NCBI RefSeq assembly: GCF_000153285.1
Contig: NZ_CH724168.1
Coordinates: 2,271,455 to 2,335,454 of the forward strand
Reading direction: 5' to 3'
DNA length: 64,000 nt
Source: Synechococcus sp. WH 7805
GTDB lineage: Bacteria; Cyanobacteriota; Cyanobacteriia; PCC-6307; Cyanobiaceae
The stretch's first letter is position 1. Each line of letters opens with the position of its first letter. The notes beneath the pieces were generated by a model, which saw nothing but the letters and a program-made list of their open reading frames with translations, did no database searches and was not told where the DNA came from. This document shows positions 48,978-56,349 of the stretch, piece after piece. Position numbers and translations under genes: made by a program.

Positions 48978-50600
48978 TCACCGAATGGTTCCAAGGTTGA
49001 TCGAGTTCAGATGGGAGCCAGTGCGTAAATCTTCACCCTCCATGATCAGATCGGCATGCTCATCGATGCGAAAGCGCAGTTTCAGGCAATCCTCTCCAGG
49101 CTGAGCCGGAGGGTTGAGCATGAGCTTGTAGTGAGGTGACGGGCATGCTCTGACCTCTGCTGCTCCAGGGTTGCGTTCGACAACCTGGGGAAGTCCATCG
49201 ATCAGTCTCACTTCATGGCGCGTGTCCAGCTGAGGCTCTCCGAGCACGAACTCGATGGTGGTTTGATCGACAGCACTGGCACTCAACACCAGCTCAAAGG
49301 GTTGGCTGGATGGCCAGGGCTGGCCTGCCATAAAGAGCGGATGCCAGTGATGTCGGTTGCTGCGCCGGTCCCAGCAGCGCAATGAGATGCCCCTTTGCAG
49401 AAGATCGAGGATCTGCACGCCTGGTGTGAGGCTTAGGGCTCCGCTGGCAACAGCTTCCATCGGAGGAGGCGTGCGAAGTGGGATTGGGCTCATAACGGCG
49501 GTGAGCCATGTCCTTAGCTGAGGAAGATGTGCACCTCCACCCACCACCACAACAGCGTGAAGGTCGCTGCGGCGACAGCCGTGAACCTCGGCAGCGCGCA
49601 GGGTCCGTTGAAGAAGATCCTCCAGGAGTTCAAACAGTCCGCGTTCCTTCAACAGTTCACTCAACCGCCTGCGGTTCATCCGCAGGGGCGTGGGGGTCGC
49701 CAGCTCTGGACTGCTGGCTAGTTCCGTCAGCTCTTCGTCGTCGTTGATCTCGGTGCTTGAAAGCCGGCATTTGAGCCGTTCTGCCGCATCGAGAAGCGCG
49801 GTTAAACCATTCCCACTGGATGGGAGGCCTTGCGGCTGGAGCGCGTCAAGGATCCATCGGTCGAGATCTCTCCCTCCCAGATTGATACCAGCTTTGCCGA
49901 GAACACGTGCCTGGCGGAGGGTCTGGCGGCTTTCTCTGAGGTTTCGGCTCCGGAATCGCAGAAGCTGCGCCAGGGGGGCGGCGCGACCTTCGCCTCCTTC
50001 CAGAGCCACCAGCGACAGATCGAGCGTGCCACCACCAAGGTCAACAACGAGCATTTTCGCTCCAGCGGGTAACCCAGCACCGAGGGCTGCCGCCGTCGGT
50101 TCATCCACCAGTGCGATTTCAGGAATCCGCAGCGGAGCACAGGCATCCAACAGCCACTGCCGGTAAGGCGCGTCGGTCTCGACCGGTGCGGTGAGCACGA
50201 GGCGCTCGATGGTCAGATCCTGGGGAATACGCTTGCAAATTTCTTGAAGCAGGCGAGCCCCCGCCTGATCAGGACTAAGCCGCTGGCGCCATTCTGGCGG
50301 AGCCGGTTGGCCAATTAAGCGCTTGAAGTCCCGGTGAAGCTGGGGGGCATCGCGGTGGCCGAGACCACTTTCAATCACTTGGCGCCCCACGAGAGCACCG
50401 GTGGATTCGCGATCTTCAAGCCAGAGCATGGAAGGGACTGCCCCTGATTCGCGGCTGATCGGCGCGAGGTCGAGCAGTTGGATGTGAGGGCTATCGCAGG
50501 CTTGAAATGCCACCACGGTGGTGGTGTTCCCCAGATCGATCGCCAGGGTTCCGCGTTGGGAAAGATAAAGGTTTTGTTCGCCAGCGAGGGGTTTCGCCAT
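48978..50600 (-). CDS. Hsp70/DnaK-like ATPase, divergent short form
   Basis: 540-aa protein with an actin/Hsp70 ATPase fold: phosphate-1 LAIDLGNTTTVVAF near residue 20, phosphate-2 VVDLGGGTLDLSLVA, EPTAAALGAG, and adenosine motif VVVVGGGAHLPQLRTWL. The C-terminal part after residue ~380 is about 160 residues long, shorter than DnaK's substrate domain, and lacks the helical lid. Cyanobacteria carry several such DnaK-like proteins without clear clients. The end of the gene is duplicated downstream of its stop. Confidence 0.85.
   Translation of the reverse strand: MAKPLAGEQNLYLSQRGTLAIDLGNTTTVVAFQACDSPHIQLLDLAPISRESGAVPSMLWLEDRESTGALVGRQVIESGLGHRDAPQLHRDFKRLIGQPAPPEWRQRLSPDQAGARLLQEICKRIPQDLTIERLVLTAPVETDAPYRQWLLDACAPLRIPEIALVDEPTAAALGAGLPAGAKMLVVDLGGGTLDLSLVALEGGEGRAAPLAQLLRFRSRNLRESRQTLRQARVLGKAGINLGGRDLDRWILDALQPQGLPSSGNGLTALLDAAERLKCRLSSTEINDDEELTELASSPELATPTPLRMNRRRLSELLKERGLFELLEDLLQRTLRAAEVHGCRRSDLHAVVVVGGGAHLPQLRTWLTAVMSPIPLRTPPPMEAVASGALSLTPGVQILDLLQRGISLRCWDRRSNRHHWHPLFMAGQPWPSSQPFELVLSASAVDQTTIEFVLGEPQLDTRHEVRLIDGLPQVVERNPGAAEVRACPSPHYKLMLNPPAQPGEDCLKLRFRIDEHADLIMEGEDLRTGSHLNSINLGTIR
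48990..49024. repeat. First copy of the 35-bp direct repeat (inside the Hsp70-like gene)
   Basis: Encodes TGSHLNSINLG near the end of the Hsp70-like protein. It pairs with the copy at 48921-48955. Confidence 0.95.
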
Positions 50601-50645
50601 CCCCATGGGCAGGTTGGAAGAACGACGAGGCTACGGGGATTAGTA

Positions 50646-50930
50646 ATGGATCGGTTGCGTCGACTGGTGTTCTCCTTTTATCGGGAAGATCCAGAGATTG
50701 AGGCAGAGCTGGAACCCCTGCGGGACTGTCGTATGTCCCGTAGCTGGGGCACCATCCGCGTGGAGTGTGTTGACGCCGGTCATCTCGAAGAGGTGAGTGC
50801 ATTGCTCAGTCATCTGCGTCGTCCGCTTGTGGCCATGGGACTCGGGCGTCAGATCGTGCTGCGTGTGCCGGGCAGACCTCAGCGCTGCTACCCGATGCAT
50901 ATTCCATTTCACAGCGACATGTTCACTTAG
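50646..50930 (+). CDS. Conserved-looking hypothetical 94-aa protein
   Basis: Small protein starting at ATG 50646, divergent from the Hsp70-like gene. Sequence features: MDRLRRLVFSFYREDPEIE, a ferredoxin-fold-like alternation around WGTIRVECVDAGHLEEVSAL, and HIPFHSDMF at the end. No known family. It is 25 bp upstream of rpoZ and may share its transcript. Confidence 0.6.
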   Translation: MDRLRRLVFSFYREDPEIEAELEPLRDCRMSRSWGTIRVECVDAGHLEEVSALLSHLRRPLVAMGLGRQIVLRVPGRPQRCYPMHIPFHSDMFT

Positions 50931-50955
50931 AATTGGCGATTAACAGGGAAAGGGC

Positions 50956-51183
50956 ATGCTCACGGCAGGTGTTGACCATCAGGATCTCGCCAAGAGAGGA
51001 GAAAGCCTGATCCGTCAGTCCAGCAACCGCTACCTGACCACGGTTCGCATTGCGTTTCGTGCCAAGCAGCGTCGTTTTGACGATTTCGATGGGTTGCTCG
51101 AAGAATCCAGCGTGAAGCCTGTACAGCGGGCCATCGTTGAGCTCAGTGATGAGCAGGATCAGCCCGATCTCCTTCCGGGATGA
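50956..51183 (+). CDS. rpoZ: RpoZ, RNA polymerase omega subunit
   Basis: 75-aa small subunit promoting RNA polymerase assembly. Sequence features such as [20 protein letters not shown] and [15 protein letters not shown] match cyanobacterial omega. The stop overlaps the next gene by four bases (ATGA). Confidence 0.95.
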   Translation: MLTAGVDHQDLAKRGESLIRQSSNRYLTTVRIAFRAKQRRFDDFDGLLEESSVKPVQRAIVELSDEQDQPDLLPG

Positions 51184-51569
51184 TTCAACAGGAGGGTTCT
51201 GGCTGGAGGCTGGCCAGGGATCCTCAGCGCTGTCCCTTCAGCGTTTTGATTGGTGGTGATACCTGGGCAGTAGAGCTCACTGAAGATGAGGCCGGCGCGT
51301 TGGCCTCTCTGATTTCAGACCTTGTCGACAACCATGCTGCGCTGCAGGGACAGCTGATGGCGGAGGAGGAGATCACGCTCGAGCTTGATCGCAATCCCTG
51401 GTGGGGGTGTCTTGAGGGGGATTGCCATGCATGGTCGTTGCGGTTGATTCTCAGCTCTGCCAACTCCGAGAGTCGGGGGGTGGAGGTCTTCTGGCCAGCT
51501 CCTGCGGCAGCTGCGGCGGCTGCGACTCTGAGATCCCTGTGGGACATCCCCATTGATCAGCTGAGCTGA
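51180..51569 (+). CDS. DUF1818-family protein
   Basis: 129-aa cyanobacterial protein of the DUF1818 family: [19 protein letters not shown], then [17 protein letters not shown], and a Trp-rich [16 protein letters not shown]. Likely a small beta-rich fold. Function unknown. Coupled to rpoZ by a four-base overlap. Its last codons are part of a perfect palindrome at 51546-51580. Confidence 0.85.
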   Translation: MIQQEGSGWRLARDPQRCPFSVLIGGDTWAVELTEDEAGALASLISDLVDNHAALQGQLMAEEEITLELDRNPWWGCLEGDCHAWSLRLILSSANSESRGVEVFWPAPAAAAAAATLRSLWDIPIDQLS

Positions 51570-51580
51570 TCAATGGGGAT
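51546..51580. repeat. Perfect 35-bp inverted repeat over the DUF1818 stop codon
   Basis: Arms of 17 bp (ATCCCCATTGATCAGCT and its complement) with a single central base. It overlaps the final codons and stop of the DUF1818 gene. A T-run does not follow, so it is not a standard terminator, but it could form a very stable RNA hairpin or a cruciform. Confidence 0.9.
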
Positions 51581-51612
51581 TCCACTGATTTCCCCGAGGC
51601 TTTCCCACCGTC

Positions 51613-51683
51613 TCTCAGGGGTTTTCCACAGGAGGATCCGAGAAAATGGCGTTGTGGTCTTGACTTGTGGAAAACACCTGAGA
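51613..51683. promoter_or_regulatory. Inverted repeat with DnaA-box-like arms upstream of DUF2811 gene
   Basis: Two 18-bp arms (TCTCAGGGGTTTTCCACA and the reverse complement of TCTCAGGTGTTTTCCACA) match at 17 of 18 bases and are separated by 35 bp. Each arm ends in TTTTCCACA, the form of DnaA box used in cyanobacteria. The site lies in the 298-bp gap between DUF1818 and DUF2811. It could bind DnaA or another regulator or form a long hairpin; which one is not shown. Around it no gene was seen. Confidence 0.65.
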
Positions 51684-51867
51684 ATTTGTTCTTTCGGGTT
51701 GACGATGAGCGTTGTTGGTTCGCCGTGTCTCGATCGTGGGAATCGCTGGCTGGGAAAGCACTCTGTTGCTCAAGTCTCATCAAGAGAGCTGCTGAGATTC
51801 GTTAAAACGCGATGCCTTGACAGGGTGTCGTTCATGTGGAGAACTAGTGTCATTCGAATGGAATTGG

Positions 51868-52149
51868 ATGCAGGTAATCGACAACGTTGCGACCACTGTT
51901 GACAGCCCGGTTGCTGTGTCGACTGTTTCAGTTGAATCCAGTGTTGTGAGTTTTCAGACGGAGCTGCCCCAACCGCTGCAGCAGGCCATGGTTGGGTTTA
52001 TTGAGCGTTGTCCCAACTGGGATCAGTACCGCCTTGTCCAGGCTGCAATCGCCGGTTTTTTGATTCAGAACGGTGTCGAGTCCCGCGAGATCACCCGCCT
52101 TTATGTGGGAAGCATGTTTCGGCGTGAATCCCTGTCCCAAGGGGTCTGA
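51868..52149 (+). CDS. DUF2811-family protein
   Basis: About 93-aa protein; the conserved part is SFQTELPQPLQQAMVGFIE, then WDQYRLVQAAIAGFL and the end RLYVGSMFRRES. These match the short cyanobacterial DUF2811. The first ~30 residues are variable and Ser/Val-rich; the true start may lie downstream of ATG 51868. The end overlaps the convergent membrane protein gene by 49 bp. Confidence 0.75.
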   Translation: MQVIDNVATTVDSPVAVSTVSVESSVVSFQTELPQPLQQAMVGFIERCPNWDQYRLVQAAIAGFLIQNGVESREITRLYVGSMFRRESLSQGV

Positions 52150-52874
52150 GTCCGGCAGCTTGCCATCAGGAGCAGGGCTGAGAGCGGAATGCTCAGCAGA
52201 AGTCCCAGGCAGGCGCCCATCAGGCCAATCAGGTTGACGCCTAGAAGAAGCCCCAGCAGGGCAAGAACCTTGATGCGGTTGGCTTGAACAATTTTCCGGC
52301 TGTGCTCCATCGCCGCTAGTGGTCGATGCCCGTGATGCACCAGCAAAGGAAGGGCCAGGATCTGGCTGAGGGCCCAGGCCGCCAGCGCTAGGAGTCCGAA
52401 GACCAGAACCGCTGTGGATAGAACTCCGCTGTGGGACGCAATGAGTCTGCTGAGGAGGCGGGTCACATTCAAGCCACCAATGAGTACGACCCCCTCGAGC
52501 AGTACGAGCGCTGTGGTTTGGCGCAATAGCCAGCGGAGAGATCGCCTCTCGCCGGGACTCGCCTCCGCTTCGGATCCAGCACCCGTCGGCAGAAGCTGAT
52601 CGGCCAGTCGCAGCAGCGACACCAGCGGGCCGAGGGATGCAGGGATGGTCAGTAGTAGCAAAGCATTACCCGTCATTTCGAGACCTTTGCTCCCGCTCTC
52701 CTGAAGATCCTGAGCCAGGACGCCAAGACCGGTCAGGACGATCAGGGCGAGTGCGGTGAGCCCGACGCATTGCCAAGGGGCTTTCCCGAACCCGATCCAG
52801 GCTCTCGGAATGATGGTGGTTAGCGGCAAGCGCTCCAAGCTGGACGCCTGACGAGGATCACTGGAGAGGGCCAA
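52101..52874 (-). CDS. Conserved membrane protein of unknown function
   Basis: 257-aa polytopic protein with about five or six hydrophobic segments (LTALALIVLTGLGVLA; ALLLLTIPASLGPLV; ALVLLEGVVLIGG; TAVLVFGLLALAAWAL; and a long C-terminal one). No ATG lies before the first segment; the TTG at 52874 is the only reasonable start and overlaps the EVE gene by 17 bp. Family not recognised. Overlaps DUF2811 at the 3' end. Confidence 0.6.
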   Translation of the reverse strand: MALSSDPRQASSLERLPLTTIIPRAWIGFGKAPWQCVGLTALALIVLTGLGVLAQDLQESGSKGLEMTGNALLLLTIPASLGPLVSLLRLADQLLPTGAGSEAEASPGERRSLRWLLRQTTALVLLEGVVLIGGLNVTRLLSRLIASHSGVLSTAVLVFGLLALAAWALSQILALPLLVHHGHRPLAAMEHSRKIVQANRIKVLALLGLLLGVNLIGLMGACLGLLLSIPLSALLLMASCRTQTPWDRDSRRNMLPT

Positions 52875-53319
52875 GTCGCTTCAGCAGATCGTGAGCGATG
52901 GGCTCGTCGACAGGGAGGATCGACAGCCGATTGCCACGCTTCACCACGGCAAGTTCTTCGGGTTGGTAAGCCTGGCGTAGCTCATCGAGGCTTAAAAGGC
53001 GTTGAAAACGGCCTATGTAGGCGAGGCGGACGCAGTCCCAGCGGGGCTTTTCCCGTGTTGAGGCTGGATCGTGATATTTGGAGGAAGGATCGAACTGGGT
53101 GGGATCAATAAGACCCGTTTCGGTGACCTCCATCAGGCCAATGATTCCAGGGGGTTTGCAGTTCGAGTGATAAAAAAAAGCCTGATCACCGATAGCCATC
53201 GTGCGCATGAAATTGCGGGCCTGGTAATTGCGAATTCCATCCCAAAGGGTGGAGTGCTCCTGTTGGAGATGGTCAATCCCGTACACATCGGGCTCACTTT
53301 TCATCAACCAGTAGGCCAC
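52858..53319 (-). CDS. EVE-domain protein
   Basis: 153-aa protein with the EVE/PUA-like fold: MAYWLMKSEPDVYGIDHL, then LWDGIRNYQARNFMR, DQAFFYHSNCKPPGIIG and EKPRWDCVRL. EVE domains bind modified bases in RNA or DNA in other systems; the role here is unknown. It follows murD by 23 bp. Confidence 0.9.
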   Translation of the reverse strand: MAYWLMKSEPDVYGIDHLQQEHSTLWDGIRNYQARNFMRTMAIGDQAFFYHSNCKPPGIIGLMEVTETGLIDPTQFDPSSKYHDPASTREKPRWDCVRLAYIGRFQRLLSLDELRQAYQPEELAVVKRGNRLSILPVDEPIAHDLLKRLGPLQ

Positions 53320-53342
53320 GTTTTTTGAAAGTTTTCAGCAGC

Positions 53343-54731
53343 CTAGAGATCTTTCACTGCATTGATTAACTGCCGGAAATGATCGCCTCTAGCCTCGAAG
53401 TTCGGGTATTGGTCGAAACTCGCACAAGCCGGTGACAGCAGCACGCTGTTGGCCTGGCAGTTCCTGGCAAGGCTCAGAGCCTGCGACACCGCAGAGTCCA
53501 GGTCGGCGCAATGAATCATTGGACCTGCGAAGCCAGAGGTCTCGATCAGATCGGCGAGCTCCCCGGCTCCTTCTCCAAACAGCACCACGCCTGCGACCTG
53601 GGACTGGATGAGTTTCAACCATGGGACTGCATCGCCCTTCTTCGTCTGACCACCTGCCAGGAGAACCACAGGCGCCTGCACTGATCGCAAACCCACTGCT
53701 GCGGCGTCGTAATTCGTGGCCTTGCTGTCGTTGAACACGGGAATGCCGCCAACGGATCCCAGAGGTTCGAGCCTGTGCGGTACTCCAGTGAAGCAGCGCA
53801 GTGCCGCCTCGATGGTCGAGGCGGAAACCCCCGCTGCCAGAGCAGCAGCAGTCACCAACAGCATGTTCTGACGGTTGTGCTCGCCGGGGAGGGGCAAGGA
53901 ATCGGCAGGAAAAAGATGTTGCTCGCCACGGCTGACCCAGCCCTGCGCGTTCACGGTGAGCTGGGGGTTTCCCCCCTCTGGGCTGTGATCTCCGCAGGAC
54001 ACCCAGCGAATGCAGGACCGCGACCAGTGGCCGCAGTGTTGGCGGATGTCAGCGTCATCTGCATTCAAGACGGGGATCTCTGAACGTTCCAGGAGCCCTC
54101 GCTTGATGGCTCGGTAAGCCTCGATGGTTCCGTGCCGTTCGAGGTGATCAGGAGTGAGGGTTGTCCAGATTCCGATGCGCGGAGATACCTCCGCAGCAGC
54201 TTCGATCTGGTAGCTGCTCATCTCCATCACCACCCAGTCGGGCTTGGGCCTGGTTCCTTGCAGGACTTCGAGCGCCAGTTCGGCTGCTGAATACCCCACG
54301 TTGCCGGCCATGGGCGCTTCCAGTCCGGCATGGGCCAGTACGTGCTGGAGAAGATGGGTCACCGTGGTTTTGCCGTTGGTTCCGGTGATGCCAATCCAGG
54401 GGATGCCACGGAGGGCATCCCAGGCCACAGACATCTCACCTCGGACCCGGAAGCCATGGGCACGAAGGGCATGGAGGGTGTGGTGATCCCAGGCAATTCC
54501 AGGACTGATCACCACCTCCCCGGCACTGTCGAGCCAGGGGGTGAAGCTGTCGAGCTCCAGAGGGCATCCCAGTTGGATGGTGATGTTCTGTTGGCGCAGG
54601 GCATGGGCTTTGTCTCGCAACGCTGGTTCATCACCGCGTTCGAGCACGACGACGTCGTACCCCTGAGCCTGCAGCAGCCGAGCCGCACCTGATCCGGAAC
54701 GCCCCAGGCCCACGACCACCGACCGTGACAT
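53343..54731 (-). CDS. murD: MurD, UDP-MurNAc-L-alanine:D-glutamate ligase
   Basis: 462-aa cytosolic ligase of peptidoglycan synthesis. ATP-binding motif GITGTNGKTTVTHLL near residue 114, later EMSSYQIE, LTPDHLERHG and FNDSKATNYDAA match Mur ligases and MurD in particular. N-terminal Rossmann-like VVVGLGRSGSGAARLL. The valine tRNA lies just upstream on the same strand. Confidence 0.96.
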   Translation of the reverse strand: MSRSVVVGLGRSGSGAARLLQAQGYDVVVLERGDEPALRDKAHALRQQNITIQLGCPLELDSFTPWLDSAGEVVISPGIAWDHHTLHALRAHGFRVRGEMSVAWDALRGIPWIGITGTNGKTTVTHLLQHVLAHAGLEAPMAGNVGYSAAELALEVLQGTRPKPDWVVMEMSSYQIEAAAEVSPRIGIWTTLTPDHLERHGTIEAYRAIKRGLLERSEIPVLNADDADIRQHCGHWSRSCIRWVSCGDHSPEGGNPQLTVNAQGWVSRGEQHLFPADSLPLPGEHNRQNMLLVTAAALAAGVSASTIEAALRCFTGVPHRLEPLGSVGGIPVFNDSKATNYDAAAVGLRSVQAPVVLLAGGQTKKGDAVPWLKLIQSQVAGVVLFGEGAGELADLIETSGFAGPMIHCADLDSAVSQALSLARNCQANSVLLSPACASFDQYPNFEARGDHFRQLINAVKDL

Positions 54732-54758
54732 AAGGAAACTCCTCTCCCGCCAAGGGAA

Positions 54759-54831
54759 ATGGGCGATACTGGAATCGAACCAGTGACTCCTACCGTGTCA
54801 AGGTAGTGCTCTACCTCTGAGCTAATCGCCC
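54759..54831 (-). tRNA. tRNA-Val (GAC)
   Basis: Complete cloverleaf on the minus strand. Acceptor arms GGGCGAT / ATCGCCC pair fully; the anticodon arm is CTACC-TTGACAC-GGTAG, giving anticodon GAC; T arm ACTGG-TTCGAAT-CCAGT is canonical; discriminator base A. CCA is not encoded. It lies 27 bp upstream of murD and is probably transcribed toward it. Confidence 0.97.
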
Positions 54832-54905
54832 GGATTGTCACCCTTCAGAGAATCTGCGGTGATCGGTTGGATCGAAGTCCACCGGGTGAAAAAGAAGTTA
54901 GCAGC

Positions 54906-55685
54906 TCATCGGCGCATCATTTCGACTCTCCATCGCTCTCGCTTAGTCAGCGTCAGGCTCAGCACCTCCACGCTTCCTCTGTCTTGAAGTTGCAGTTGAT
55001 CGCCCACCTTGAGGTCTCGACTGGCCTGACGGATCGCCCCCCAATTCAGCCTGAGACGTCCTTCCTTGATCTCGCGCGTCACTTTGGAACGGGAGAGTCC
55101 GAAGCCCGCTGAGGCGATGGCATCTAGACGGCATGACGCCTCCACACTGCGAAGGAGCCGCGGGGTTCGTCTGGCTGGCCACTGCAGGGCTTCGAGAGGA
55201 ACCGTTTCCAGCAGAAGCGGCACATCGCGGACCTGTCCGGTCAATCCGTTGAGATGTTCCCCGGCTTCTGGTGTACAGATGGCTTGCGCTCCCCGGTCAC
55301 CCCGTAGCCAGAGATCACCGATGGCATCAGCGCTCACATCAAGACGCATCAGCGCTTGGCGCATGTCATCGGGTTCAGCGCGGTCAAAGAGAAAGTTGCC
55401 TTCCAGGCGGAGACCACATAGCGGGGCTGATTCCGAGTTCGTCTCCTGGTCGCGGCGGCTCAGCTGAAGTCGGCAGCGCTCGGCACCTTCCCGTCCTCCA
55501 TCGCGCACCATCCGTAGCTCTGAGAGGGCTTCGAGCTTTCCTGCATCCTCCAGTTCAGGGCCACTGAGAAATGGACTCCAACTCGGTTGCCAGGTGCGCA
55601 GCACCTCTTCAGCCTGATCGAGCAGCCGAGCCATCACTGGTCGATGGTCGGAGACAGCGAGGAGCGCATCTCTTGGAAGCGTCAT
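54906..55685 (-). CDS. Photosystem II S4-domain protein (PS_II_S4, YlmH-like)
   Basis: 259-aa protein with an S4 RNA-binding domain near residues 180-245 (RLDAIASAGFGLSRSKVTRE, then GRLRLNWGA) and an N-terminal region typical of the YlmH/PS_II_S4 group. Cyanobacterial versions were named from a link with photosystem II, but an RNA or ribosome role fits the domain. Its ATG overlaps the stop of the upstream gene by four bases. Confidence 0.85.
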   Translation of the reverse strand: MTLPRDALLAVSDHRPVMARLLDQAEEVLRTWQPSWSPFLSGPELEDAGKLEALSELRMVRDGGREGAERCRLQLSRRDQETNSESAPLCGLRLEGNFLFDRAEPDDMRQALMRLDVSADAIGDLWLRGDRGAQAICTPEAGEHLNGLTGQVRDVPLLLETVPLEALQWPARRTPRLLRSVEASCRLDAIASAGFGLSRSKVTREIKEGRLRLNWGAIRQASRDLKVGDQLQLQDRGSVEVLSLTLTKRERWRVEMMRR

Positions 55686-56212
55686 AACTCGCTGAGTCGC
55701 ACGACCTGCTGCGGGCGGACCTTCTGGACGAGAGTCCAGGGAAGCTCAACGCCTGGCCTGGTCTCGAGCAGGAGTAGCCACGAATTCTCTTTGTGACGGT
55801 TGCGCAGAATCCGCACCCCGTCCTCATTGTCAGATGGAACGCTTGCCGCAGCGGCATAGCTGCCCATCAGACCGGATCCAAGACCAAGCAGTCCACCAAT
55901 TACCACTTCGCCAATCGTTCCGAAGCGGGCAAAGGTGTCCAGCGTTGTGATCTGGGTAAACGTCGCTCCTGCCAGGAAACCAAAGGGCATCAGCCAGCGC
56001 GACATGGAACGCTGACGCCGGTTTCTGGCCAGGCTCGGATTCAAAAGGTCGACGTCGTCCATGCGCTCAGCTGTGAGGCCTCCGGACGAGGTGGGTTCAG
56101 CGTCAGGGGCCACCAGGGCCACCCGCAGCAGATGGGTGCCTGCATCCCGCAATGACGTCACCAGGCTTTCAGCGGCGTCACGTTCATTGAGCACCAGGAC
56201 ACAGACGGGCAT
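55682..56212 (-). CDS. Conserved hypothetical membrane protein
   Basis: 176-aa protein with an N-terminal VCVLVLNERDAAESL alpha/beta-like stretch, two hydrophobic segments (WLMPFGFLAGATFTQI and IGGLLGLGSGLMGSYAAAA) and a soluble C-terminus ending PQQVVRLSEL. Unknown family, coupled by ATGA with the S4-domain gene. The glycine-rich hairpin may dip into a membrane. Confidence 0.65.
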   Translation of the reverse strand: MPVCVLVLNERDAAESLVTSLRDAGTHLLRVALVAPDAEPTSSGGLTAERMDDVDLLNPSLARNRRQRSMSRWLMPFGFLAGATFTQITTLDTFARFGTIGEVVIGGLLGLGSGLMGSYAAAASVPSDNEDGVRILRNRHKENSWLLLLETRPGVELPWTLVQKVRPQQVVRLSEL

Positions 56213-56349
56213 GGACGGACTCGGTGCGCCGACTCATTCTCCATGGTTCGAGGCCGAATCAGGAGTCTGCGACGCAGGGTGATCGGCAAGGCCCCATGGG
56301 GCGATCGGATCAATCTCTAGAGTGGATAGCGGCTTTTTCACGCCGCTGG

